Shown here one piece after another: positions 42,637-51,603 of a stretch of 64,000 nucleotides of DNA. Numbering within the stretch: position 1 is the stretch's first letter; the number at the start of each line of letters is the position of its first letter. The notes under the pieces are model-generated. The model made no database searches and had not been told where the DNA came from. It saw only the letters and a program-made list of their open reading frames with translations. The translations under genes were made by a program, and so were the position numbers. The stretch is from Oleiagrimonas sp963821885 (GTDB taxonomy: Bacteria > Pseudomonadota > Gammaproteobacteria > Xanthomonadales > Rhodanobacteraceae): the NCBI GenBank assembly GCA_963821885.1, contig CAWGFN010000003.1:310001-374000 (forward strand). Direction: 5' to 3'.

Positions 42637-43983
42637 TCAGGCGACCTGCTGGTCGTCGTCCAGGTGCACGCGTCCGCGCAGCGAGTTGGCCATCGCCTCG
42701 GTGATCAGCACGTCGACGAACTGGCCCTTCATGCGCGCGTCGCCGGGAAAATTGACGAAGCGCATGTTCTCGGTGCGGCCGGTCATCTCGTTGGGGCTCT
42801 TCTTGCTCGGGCCCTCGACCAGCACGGTCTGCACGCTGCCGACCATCGATTCGCTGATGGTTTTCGCGTTGGCGTTTATCGCGGCCTGCAGGCGCTGCAG
42901 GCGCTCGCGCTTGGTCGCATCCGTCGTGTCGTCGGGCAGGTTGGACGCCGGCGTGCCGGGGCGGCGCGAATAGATGAACGAGAAGCTGTTGTCGAAGCCG
43001 ATCTCGTCGATCAGCTTCATGGTCTGCTCGAAATCATGGTCGCTCTCGCCGGGGAAGCCGACGATGAAGTCCGAGCTGATGGAGATGTCCGGGCGCGCGG
43101 CGCGCAGCTTGCGGATGCGCTGCTTGTATTCCAGCGCCGTGTAGCCGCGCTTCATCGCCGCCAGGATGCGGTCCGAACCGGCCTGCACCGGCAGGTGCAG
43201 GTAGTTGGCCAGCTTGGGCACGTTGGCGTAGGCCTCGATCAGCGAGTCGGAGAATTCCACCGGGTGCGAGGTGGTGAAGCGGATGCGGCCGATGCCGTCG
43301 ATCTCGGCGATGGCGTGGATCAGCAGCGCCAGGTCCGCGATGCCACCGTCATGCATGGGGCCGCGGTAGGCGTTGACGTTCTGGCCCAGCAGGTTCACTT
43401 CCTTCACGCCCTGCTCGGCCAGCATCGCCACCTCGCCGACCACGTCGTCGAACGGGCGCGAGATCTCCTCGCCGCGGGTGTAGGGCACCACGCAGTACGA
43501 GCAGTACTTGGAGCAGCCTTCCATGATGGACACGAAGGCGGTCGGACCCTCGGCGCGCGGCTCGGGCAGGGCGTCGAACTTCTCGATCTCGGGGAAGGAG
43601 ATGTCGACCTGCGGGCGCTTCTCGCGGCGACTGGCCTCGACCATGGCCGGCAGGCGGTGCAGGGTCTGCGGTCCGAACACCAGGTCAACGAACGGCGCGC
43701 GCTGGACGATGGCGTCGCCTTCCTGGCTGGCCACGCAGCCGCCGACGCCGATCACCACCTTGTCGTTCTTCGCCTTCAGCTGCTTCCAGCGGCCGAGCTG
43801 GCTGAACACCTTCTCCTGCGCCTTCTCGCGGATCGAGCAGGTGTTGATCAGGATGACGTCCGCCTCGTCGGCGTTGTCGGTCAGCTCCAGGCCGTGCGAT
43901 GCCTTGAGCACGTCGACCATCTTGGCCGAGTCGTACTCGTTCATCTGGCAGCCGTGGGTCTTGATGAAAAGCTTGCCGCTCAT
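42637..43983 (-). CDS. miaB: MiaB tRNA methylthiotransferase
   Basis: A 448-residue radical SAM enzyme that converts i6A37 to ms2i6A37 in tRNAs reading UNN codons. The N-terminal UPF0004 domain carries the auxiliary cluster cysteines (THGCQMNEYD with C12, INTCSIREKA and VGGCVASQEG). The radical SAM cluster is EGCSKYCSYCVVPYTRG. A TRAM domain closes the chain (VLVEGPSKKSPNEMTGRTEN). Length and start (MSGKLFIKTHGC) match the family. It converges with the ABC permease gene, 30 bases away. Confidence 0.97.
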   Translation of the reverse strand: MSGKLFIKTHGCQMNEYDSAKMVDVLKASHGLELTDNADEADVILINTCSIREKAQEKVFSQLGRWKQLKAKNDKVVIGVGGCVASQEGDAIVQRAPFVDLVFGPQTLHRLPAMVEASRREKRPQVDISFPEIEKFDALPEPRAEGPTAFVSIMEGCSKYCSYCVVPYTRGEEISRPFDDVVGEVAMLAEQGVKEVNLLGQNVNAYRGPMHDGGIADLALLIHAIAEIDGIGRIRFTTSHPVEFSDSLIEAYANVPKLANYLHLPVQAGSDRILAAMKRGYTALEYKQRIRKLRAARPDISISSDFIVGFPGESDHDFEQTMKLIDEIGFDNSFSFIYSRRPGTPASNLPDDTTDATKRERLQRLQAAINANAKTISESMVGSVQTVLVEGPSKKSPNEMTGRTENMRFVNFPGDARMKGQFVDVLITEAMANSLRGRVHLDDDQQVA

Positions 43984-44110
43984 GGCGATTCAATGGGTTA
44001 CCGGTGAACCGCGCAGTGTACGCCGGGCCCGGGGCGACCGCCAGCGCGACGCGGCGACCAGGACCGCCATCGGTGCCGAACCGTGAACCGCCGCACTTGG
44101 CAAAAGTCCA

Positions 44111-45145
44111 ATGGCGGCGCACACTTGGCGCATGTTCTTCACTGCCGCCCGTCATGGGGGGCGCGGCGGTCGTCCATCGCGCTCCCACCTGCCCGCTGCC
44201 GCGCGCCTGCTGCTGGCGCTGGTGGCGCTAGCGCTGTGGCCGAGTCTGTCGGCGCACGCCGAGGGCATGTATCGCTGTGTCGGCTCCAGCGGCGAGACGG
44301 TGTTCACCTCCAGCCGCGCCGGCTACCGGCACTGCCGCGCGATCCACCTGCCGCCCGTGCGCACGGCGCCGGCGCCGGCCGCGCCGCCGAAGACCGCCGA
44401 TGCCGCCACGGAGACCAGCCCGGATCATGCGCCCAGCGCCGCGTCCGCGTCCGCCTGGCAGTACCGGCAGGGCACGGCCGACCGCGCGCCGAGGCTGTCA
44501 GGTGCCCGCGTGCCCAAAGGCGCACGGGTCTTGCGCGGCGCCGTATACAAGGTCGAGCACGCCGACGGCAGCATCGAGTACACCAACGTGCGGCCGCGCG
44601 GCCGGGCGGCGCGCGGGGCCAGCCTGCACACGCTGTTCACTTATATCGCCACCTGCGTGGCCTGCGATCTGCATTCGACCATCGACTGGTCCAACGTGCC
44701 GCTGCGCCTGGACGCCTACGACGACGCCATCCGCACCGCGTCGGCCCGATACGGCGTGGATCCCTCGCTGGTGCGCGCCATCATTCATGCCGAGAGCGCC
44801 TTCAACCCCAACGCGGTGTCGGCCAAGGGCGCCCAGGGCCTGATGCAGCTGATGCCCGACACGGCCTCGGACCTGGGTGTGAACAACGCGTTCGACGCCG
44901 GCCAGAACATTCGCGGCGGCGCGCAGTACCTGGCCCGCCTGCTGCGCACCTTCCACGGCGACGACCGCCTGGCCGCCGCGGCCTACAACGCCGGCCCGGA
45001 CGCGGTGAAGAAGTACGGCGGGGTGCCGCCGTATCCGGAAACCCGGGTCTACGTGCAGCGCGTCACGCTGCTGCACCATCGCTACCGGCAGGCCATGGGC
45101 GACGCGCCGGCGGTGGCATCCGGCGGCCCCGGGCACGCCAACTGA
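44111..45145 (+). CDS. Lytic transglycosylase with N-terminal DUF4124-like domain
   Basis: A 344-residue periplasmic protein. A signal peptide (ARLLLALVALALWPSLSAHA) is followed by a DUF4124-like module with paired cysteines (EGMYRCVGSSGETVFTSS to RHC), a proline-rich linker, and a C-terminal SLT domain of soluble lytic transglycosylase type. The catalytic glutamate is E228 in IIHAESAFNPNAVSAKGAQG, followed by LMQLMPDTASDLGV and AAAAYNAGPDAVKKYGG-type sequence. It cleaves peptidoglycan glycan strands. An ATG at 44132 is an alternative start. Confidence 0.92.
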   Translation: MAAHTWRMFFTAARHGGRGGRPSRSHLPAAARLLLALVALALWPSLSAHAEGMYRCVGSSGETVFTSSRAGYRHCRAIHLPPVRTAPAPAAPPKTADAATETSPDHAPSAASASAWQYRQGTADRAPRLSGARVPKGARVLRGAVYKVEHADGSIEYTNVRPRGRAARGASLHTLFTYIATCVACDLHSTIDWSNVPLRLDAYDDAIRTASARYGVDPSLVRAIIHAESAFNPNAVSAKGAQGLMQLMPDTASDLGVNNAFDAGQNIRGGAQYLARLLRTFHGDDRLAAAAYNAGPDAVKKYGGVPPYPETRVYVQRVTLLHHRYRQAMGDAPAVASGGPGHAN

Positions 45146-45151
45146 CCCCGA

Positions 45152-46366
<1,215 letters not shown>

Positions 46367-46464
46367 GCGGCGGGTCACGGCTCCGGTCGTGAGGGGAATG
46401 TCTCGGACTGTGGTTCGGCGCGGGCCTTCGGGCCGCGTCGAGGCCGTCCGGTTGCGCGTTGCGA

Positions 46465-46493
46465 TTGTACGCACCTGACCCTGACGCTACACT
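46465..46493 (+). promoter_or_regulatory. Candidate promoter for petABC
   Basis: TTGTAC (46465-46470) and TACACT (46488-46493) with a 17-base spacer lie about 60 bases before petA. The -10 box matches at four of six positions, the -35 box weakly. It is the best sigma-70-like pair in the degS-petA gap, but the match is modest. Confidence 0.35.
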
Positions 46494-46552
46494 AACGCGA
46501 TTTGGGGTTTGCCCCAAGACAACCTCAATGGCACACAGTTCCGGAGAGCCTG

Positions 46553-47158
46553 ATGGCGAATGAAGTCGTCGATCACGGTCGCCGCCGATTCCTCACCTAC
46601 ACCACCGCAGCGGTGGGTGGCGTGGGAGCGGTCGTGGCAGCCGTGCCTTTCATCAAATCGTGGGAACCCAGCGCCAAGGCCAAGGCCGCGGGCGCGCCGG
46701 TGGTGGCGGACATCAGCAAGGTCGAGTCCGGCCAGATGGTGCGCTTCAATTGGCGCAGCGTGCCGGTGTTCGTGGTCAACCGCACTCCGGAGCAGGTGGC
46801 CACGCTGACCACCAAGGACGTGGAGGACCGGCTGAAGGACCCCAACTGCGACGTCACCAGCCAGCAGCCCGACTACGCCAAGAACCCGCACCGCTCGATC
46901 AAGCCCGAGTGGCTGGTCATGATCGGCATCTGCACGCACCTGGGCTGCGTGCCGGACTTCGAGCCCAAGATCGGCCCCGAGCCGTTCGACCCGGACTGGA
47001 AGAGCGGCTTCTTCTGCCCCTGCCACAAGTCGCGCTACGACATTGCCGGTCGTGTCTACGACGGCGTGCCGGCGCCGAAGAACATGGTCATCCCGCCGTA
47101 TCACTTCATGGATGACAAGCGCATCCAGATCGGCGTCAATCCGAAGGAGGCTTCCTGA
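46553..47158 (+). CDS. petA: Ubiquinol-cytochrome c reductase iron-sulfur (Rieske) subunit
   Basis: A 201-residue Rieske protein. The N-terminus carries a twin-arginine-type signal-anchor (GRRRFLTYTTAAVGGVGAVV) that remains as the membrane helix. The 2Fe-2S cluster ligands are in CTHLGC and CPCHKS. The start is ATG at 46553; the longer frame has no family sequence. The ATG of petB overlaps its stop. It accepts electrons from quinol in the bc1 complex. Confidence 0.96.
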   Translation: MANEVVDHGRRRFLTYTTAAVGGVGAVVAAVPFIKSWEPSAKAKAAGAPVVADISKVESGQMVRFNWRSVPVFVVNRTPEQVATLTTKDVEDRLKDPNCDVTSQQPDYAKNPHRSIKPEWLVMIGICTHLGCVPDFEPKIGPEPFDPDWKSGFFCPCHKSRYDIAGRVYDGVPAPKNMVIPPYHFMDDKRIQIGVNPKEAS

Positions 47159-48450
47159 TGGCCGGAGCAATCGCACGCTGGTTCAACGAGCGCGCTCCCG
47201 GGCTTGTGCCGATGTACCGCAAGCACATGACGGAGTACTACGCGCCGAAGAACTTCAACGTCATGTACTACTTCGGGTCGCTGGCCATGCTGGTGCTGGT
47301 CAACCAGATCCTGACCGGCATCTTCCTGGCGATGTTCTACAAGCCCAGCGCCCTGGAAGTGTTCCCCGGTACCTCCGAAGCCTTCGCGTCCGTGTACTAC
47401 ATCATGCGCGACGTCGACTGGGGCTGGCTGATCCGCTACATGCACACCACCGGCGCCTCGATGTTCTTCATCGTGGTCTACCTGCACATGTTCCGCGGCC
47501 TGATGTACGGCTCCTACAAGCGCCCGCGCGAGCTGGTGTGGATCCTCGGCATGCTGATCTTCCTGGTGCTGATGGCCGAGGCCTTCATGGGCTACGTGCT
47601 GCCGTGGGGCAACATGTCCTTCTGGGGCGCCAAGGTGATCATCTCGCTGTTCGGCGCGATCCCGCACGTCGGCGACACCCTGGTGCAGTGGATCATGGGC
47701 GACTACTCGCCTTCCGGCGCCACCCTGAACCGCTTCTTCTCGCTGCACGTGGTGGCGCTGCCGATCGTGCTGCTGCTGCTGGTGGTGCTGCACCTGGCCG
47801 CGCTGCACGAAGTGGGTTCGAACAACCCCGACGGCGTGGACATCAAGAAGCACAAGAACGAGCGCGGCATCCCGCTGGACGGCATCGCCTTCCACCCGTA
47901 CTACACGGTCAAGGACCTGTTCGGAGTGGGCGTGTTCCTGATCATCTGCGCCTTCGTGATCTTCTACGCGCCGGCCATGGGTGGCTGGTTCATCGAGCAC
48001 GACAACTTCGTCCCGGCCAACAACCTGGTGACCCCGGCGGCGATCAAGCCGGTGTGGTACTTCACGCCGTTCTACGCGATCCTGCGCATGATCCCGGCCA
48101 AGCTTCCGGGCGTGCTGACCATGTTCTCGTCGATCATCCTGCTGTTCCTGGTGCCCTGGATCGATCGCGGCAAGGTCAAGTCGATCCGCTATCGCGGCCT
48201 CGGCTACAAGATCGCGCTCGGCCTGTTCGCGCTGTCGTTCATCTGCCTGGCCCTGGTCGGCGCGGAAGTCACCGCCGAGGCCATTCCCATGATCTTCGGG
48301 CCCAGCGCCGACGTCACCACCATCGAGAACGCCTTCGGTCGGTTCTGGGTGGCCGTGTACTTCGGGTTCTTCATCTTCCTCTGGGCGTACACGTACTTCG
48401 GCCTGGAGAAGACCAAGCCGGTTCCGGAACGGGTGACGACACATGACTAA
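47158..48450 (+). CDS. petB: Cytochrome b of the bc1 complex
   Basis: A 430-residue integral membrane protein with eight expected helices. Haem-ligand context is seen in YMHTTGASMFFIVVYLHMFR and RFFSLHVVALPIVLLLLVVLHL. The quinol-site PEWY-like region of cytochrome b is represented by VWYFTPFYAILR, where PEWY is degenerate (KPVWYF). Its ATG overlaps the petA stop, and its end overlaps petC by 8 bases, so the three subunits are translationally coupled. Confidence 0.95.
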   Translation: MAGAIARWFNERAPGLVPMYRKHMTEYYAPKNFNVMYYFGSLAMLVLVNQILTGIFLAMFYKPSALEVFPGTSEAFASVYYIMRDVDWGWLIRYMHTTGASMFFIVVYLHMFRGLMYGSYKRPRELVWILGMLIFLVLMAEAFMGYVLPWGNMSFWGAKVIISLFGAIPHVGDTLVQWIMGDYSPSGATLNRFFSLHVVALPIVLLLLVVLHLAALHEVGSNNPDGVDIKKHKNERGIPLDGIAFHPYYTVKDLFGVGVFLIICAFVIFYAPAMGGWFIEHDNFVPANNLVTPAAIKPVWYFTPFYAILRMIPAKLPGVLTMFSSIILLFLVPWIDRGKVKSIRYRGLGYKIALGLFALSFICLALVGAEVTAEAIPMIFGPSADVTTIENAFGRFWVAVYFGFFIFLWAYTYFGLEKTKPVPERVTTHD

Positions 48451-49171
48451 GCGCGTTTTCATTTCCATGGCACTGGCGCTGGCGCTGCTGGTCGGGTTCG
48501 CGCCCGCCCAGGCCGCCGAAGGTGGCGAAGGCCTGATGACCGCGCATGTGAACCTGCGCGACAAGGCCCAGCTGCAGCGTGGCGCGAAGCTGTTCCTGAA
48601 CTACTGCTCCGGCTGCCACTCGCTGCACTACATGCGCTATTCGCGCATGGCCGACGACCTGGGCCTGACCGAGAAGGAGGTGATGGACAACCTCAACTTC
48701 ACCGGTGCCCGTTACCGCCAGCCGATCGTGTCCGCGATGCCCGATACCGATGCCGCCAAGTGGTTCGGCAAGGCGCCGCCCGACCTGTCGCTGATCGTGG
48801 CGCAGAAGGGCTCGGACTACGTCTACAGCTACCTGAACTCGTTCTACCTGGACCCGTCGCGTCCGGTGGGCTGGAACAACACGGTGTTCCCCAACGCCTC
48901 CATGCCCAACCCGCTGTGGGAGCTGCAGGGCCTGCAGGTCGCCGAGCACGGCAAGGACGGGGTGACCGGCCTGAAGCTTGACCAGCCCGGCCGCATGACC
49001 CCGGAACAGTTCCACGAGGCCACCAACGACCTGACCGCGTTCCTGACCTACGTGTCCGAGCCGGGCGCGGTGCAGCGTCAGTCGCTGGGCCTGTGGGTTC
49101 TGTTGTACCTTGCGGTCTTCACCTTCCTTGCGTACATGCTCAAGCACGAATACTGGAAGGACGTCCACTGA
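48443..49171 (+). CDS. petC: Cytochrome c1
   Basis: A 242-residue periplasmic cytochrome with an N-terminal signal peptide (FISMALALALLVGFAPAQA) and a C-terminal membrane anchor (SLGLWVLLYLAVFTFLAYML). The haem c site is C55-x2-C58-H59 (YCSGCHSLHYMRYSRM), and the sixth ligand methionine is probably in the RMTPEQFHEA or MPNPLWELQG region. It passes electrons from the Rieske protein to a soluble cytochrome c. It closes the petABC operon and is followed by a strong hairpin and sspA. Confidence 0.95.
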   Translation: MTKRVFISMALALALLVGFAPAQAAEGGEGLMTAHVNLRDKAQLQRGAKLFLNYCSGCHSLHYMRYSRMADDLGLTEKEVMDNLNFTGARYRQPIVSAMPDTDAAKWFGKAPPDLSLIVAQKGSDYVYSYLNSFYLDPSRPVGWNNTVFPNASMPNPLWELQGLQVAEHGKDGVTGLKLDQPGRMTPEQFHEATNDLTAFLTYVSEPGAVQRQSLGLWVLLYLAVFTFLAYMLKHEYWKDVH

Positions 49172-49180
49172 TGATTGGTC

Positions 49181-49205
49181 GCCCTGCCGCGGGGAGCGGC
49201 AGGGC
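49181..49205 (+). terminator. Strong hairpin between petC and sspA
   Basis: GCCCTGCCGC, loop GGGGA, GCGGCAGGGC: a perfect 10-base stem starting 9 bases after the petC stop. No T-run follows, so it is not a classical rho-independent terminator. It could slow 3' decay of petABC mRNA or reduce read-through into sspA. Confidence 0.45.
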
Positions 49206-49235
49206 ACCGGTCCCGCCTTCCGGAGGGGGAAGGTC

Positions 49236-49862
49236 ATGATGCTTACTAGCGCCCGCAACCGAACCGTGTTGACCCTGTTCACCACCGCCGATGCCGTGCA
49301 ATGCCATCGCGTGCGCATGGTGCTGGCCGCCAAGGGGGTGGTGTACGACCGGGTCGAGGCGCGCGCGGACAAGCTGCCGGAGGACCTGGCCGACCTCAAT
49401 CCGTACGGCACCCTGCCGACCCTGGTCGATCGCGACCTGGTCCTGCACGACACCTCGGTCATCTGCGAGTACCTGGACGAACGCTACCCGCATCCGCCGC
49501 TGATGCCGATCGACCCGCTCTCGCGCGCGCGCCTGCGCCTGGCGATGGTGCGCATCGAGCATGACTGGTTGCCGCTGATCGAGACCATCGGCAACGGCGG
49601 ACGCAAGGCCGAGACCGCACGCAAGCATCTGCGCGAACAACTGCTGGCGGCGCGACCGCTGTTCAAGGCGGCGAAGTTCTTCCTCAACCCCGAGTTGAGC
49701 CTGGCCGACTGCCTGGTGGTGCCGGTGATCTGGCGCCTGCGCTCGCTGGGCGTGAAGCTCGGCCGCGAAGGCAAGGTCATCAGCGACTACGGCGAGCGCA
49801 TTTTCCGCAGCCACGGCTTCGCGCGCAGCCTCACCGACGAAGAAAGGGCGATGGCCGAGTGA
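49236..49862 (+). CDS. sspA: SspA stringent starvation protein A
   Basis: A 208-residue glutathione-transferase-fold protein that binds RNA polymerase. The N-terminal thioredoxin-like domain (TVLTLFTTADAVQCHRVRMV, DLNPYGTLPTLVDRDLVLHD, SVICEYLDERYPHPPL) is typical; SspA proteins lack GST activity. A very strong ribosome-binding site (GGAGGGGGAAGG) precedes the ATG at 49236. It follows petABC and leads to sspB, a conserved gene order. Confidence 0.94.
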   Translation: MMLTSARNRTVLTLFTTADAVQCHRVRMVLAAKGVVYDRVEARADKLPEDLADLNPYGTLPTLVDRDLVLHDTSVICEYLDERYPHPPLMPIDPLSRARLRLAMVRIEHDWLPLIETIGNGGRKAETARKHLREQLLAARPLFKAAKFFLNPELSLADCLVVPVIWRLRSLGVKLGREGKVISDYGERIFRSHGFARSLTDEERAMAE

Positions 49863-49885
49863 ATGGTCCGGATGAACAACACGGC

Positions 49886-50302
49886 ATGACGTCCAATCGA
49901 CCGTATCTCCTGCGTGCGATCTACGACTGGATCACCGACAACGGGCTCACGCCCTACGTGCTGGTGGACGCGACGCGACCGGGCGTGGACGTGCCGCCGC
50001 AGTCGATCAAGGACGGCCAGGTGGTGCTCAACATCGCCATGCCGGCGGTGGTCGATCTCGAGCTTGGCAACGAGCGGATCAGTTTCAAGGCGCGCTTTTC
50101 CGGCGTCAGCCGGGACATTTTCATCCCGGTCACGACGGTCCAGGCCATCTACGCGCAGGAAAACGGCCAGGGCATGATGTTTCCCGAGGAAGCCGACCCG
50201 CCGCCGCCGGACGACGGACGTGGCGAGACCGAGGCCGGTCGCAACGAGAGCGACGGTGACAAGCCGCGCAAGGGCGCCCCGCACCTGCGCGTGATCAAGT
50301 AG
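49886..50302 (+). CDS. sspB: SspB, ClpXP adaptor for ssrA-tagged proteins
   Basis: A 138-residue protein. The N-terminus MTSNRPYLLRAIYDWITDNG is the classical SspB start, followed by TPYVLVDATRPGVDVPPQ and GQVVLNIAMPAVVDLEL. The C-terminus is acidic and flexible and ends in a conserved ClpX-binding tail (APHLRVIK). SspB delivers ssrA-tagged proteins to ClpXP. An in-frame GTG at 49859 overlaps the sspA stop and could give a 9-residue extension; the family N-terminus favours 49886. Confidence 0.94.
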   Translation: MTSNRPYLLRAIYDWITDNGLTPYVLVDATRPGVDVPPQSIKDGQVVLNIAMPAVVDLELGNERISFKARFSGVSRDIFIPVTTVQAIYAQENGQGMMFPEEADPPPPDDGRGETEAGRNESDGDKPRKGAPHLRVIK

Positions 50303-50681
50303 CGTCGGCGTCGTCGCGGCGCCCCGCGCGCTGCAGCAGGTCGATCACCTTCGGACCCACGTCGAGCGCATCGCTGGGCGGCGCCGGCCACTGGCCGTGC
50401 AGCCCGATGACGCGGCCACCGGCCATCCACAGGTGGCCGGAGTAGCGGTCGTGGCCGTCCAGGCTGACCTCGAAGTCGTAGCGCAGCATCCACTGCAGCC
50501 AGCCATGATGGCGGCGCAGGCGCAGTCCGGACAGCCCGACTGTCTCGTCCAGCAACTGCACCACCTGGGTCCGGCAGATGCCGCGGGCGGCGTGCAGCGC
50601 GCGTTCGCGGCTGCGCATCGCGCCCAGCCACAGGCCGAGGGCGAGCATCAGGCCGAGAAGGGTCAGCCATTCGGTGATCAT
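50295..50681 (-). CDS. DUF3301 family protein
   Basis: A 128-residue protein with one N-terminal membrane helix (WLTLLGLMLALGLWLGAM) and a soluble part of DUF3301 type: VVQLLDETVGLSGLRLRRHH, then LRYDFEVSLDGHDRYSGHLW and MAGGRVIGLH. The function of the family is not known. Its 3' end overlaps the convergent sspB 3' end by 8 bases. The start is ATG at 50681, 28 bases after the nadC stop on the same strand, so it could be read with nadC. Confidence 0.85.
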   Translation of the reverse strand: MITEWLTLLGLMLALGLWLGAMRSRERALHAARGICRTQVVQLLDETVGLSGLRLRRHHGWLQWMLRYDFEVSLDGHDRYSGHLWMAGGRVIGLHGQWPAPPSDALDVGPKVIDLLQRAGRRDDADAT

Positions 50682-50709
50682 GGTTGGATTCTGGGGGCGT
50701 TGGCGGCCG

Positions 50710-51603
50710 CTAACAAGCGCTCGGGTCGGCGTCCGCCACGAAGGCCACCCGCAGCGACAGGTCCACCGCGCGCACGTGCTTGGTCAGCGCGCCGACCGAG
50801 ATGTAGTCCACGCCGAGCCGGGCGATGTCGGCCACCGAATCCAGGTCCACGCCGCCGGAGACTTCCAGTTCCACCACGCCGCGCGCCCGCTGCACTGCGC
50901 GGCTCAGCATGTCCGGGGAAAACTCGTCCAGCATCACGCGGTCCACGCCGGCGGCCAGCGCCTGTTCGAGCTCATCGAGGTTCTCCACCTCGACCTCCAG
51001 CAGCAGCTCGGGGTGGCGGGCGCGCGCGGCACGCACGGCCGCGGTCAGGCCGCCGGCCGCCGCGATGTGGTTTTCCTTGATCAGCAACGCGTCGTAGAGG
51101 CCGATGCGGTGGTTGCATCCGCCACCGCAGCGCACCGCGTACTTCTGCGCCAGGCGCAGGCCGGGCAGGGTCTTGCGGGTGTCCAGGATGCGCGTTCCGG
51201 TGCCGGCGATGGCGGCCACGTAGCGCGCGGTCGTGGTGGCCGTGCCCGACAGTGTCTGCAGGAAATTGAGGGCCGTGCGCTCGGCCGCGACCAGCGCGCG
51301 GGCGCGCCCGTACAGGCGACACAGTACGGTGTCGGCGCTGACCGGCTGGCCGTCATCGACGACCCAGGCGATCTCCACGTCCGGGTCGAGTTGCGTGAAG
51401 CAGGCGTCGAACCAGGCGCGTCCGGCGAGCACCGCGTCCTCGCGGCACAGGAGCTGCGCGCGGGCCATGGTGTCGGCATCGAGCAGATCGGCAGTGGCGT
51501 CGCCGGGCCCGATGTCCTCGGCGAGTGCGCGCTGGACATCCAGTCGCACCGTGTCGTCCGCCGGTCGTGCCGACGGCGCGTGTTCCGCGTTGTCGCGGCT
51601 CAT
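50710..51603 (-). CDS. nadC: Nicotinate-nucleotide pyrophosphorylase (quinolinate phosphoribosyltransferase)
   Basis: A 297-residue enzyme of NAD synthesis that joins quinolinate and PRPP to give nicotinate mononucleotide. Motifs include ERTALNFLQTLSGTATTTARY, ILDTRKTLPGLRLAQKYAVRCGGG-type sequence (RKTLPGLR with HRIGLYDALLIKENHI) and VELEVSGGVDL near the C-terminus. The length matches NadC. Its ATG overlaps the stop of the upstream DUF1631 gene (ATGA), indicating co-translation. Confidence 0.96.
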   Translation of the reverse strand: MSRDNAEHAPSARPADDTVRLDVQRALAEDIGPGDATADLLDADTMARAQLLCREDAVLAGRAWFDACFTQLDPDVEIAWVVDDGQPVSADTVLCRLYGRARALVAAERTALNFLQTLSGTATTTARYVAAIAGTGTRILDTRKTLPGLRLAQKYAVRCGGGCNHRIGLYDALLIKENHIAAAGGLTAAVRAARARHPELLLEVEVENLDELEQALAAGVDRVMLDEFSPDMLSRAVQRARGVVELEVSGGVDLDSVADIARLGVDYISVGALTKHVRAVDLSLRVAFVADADPSAC

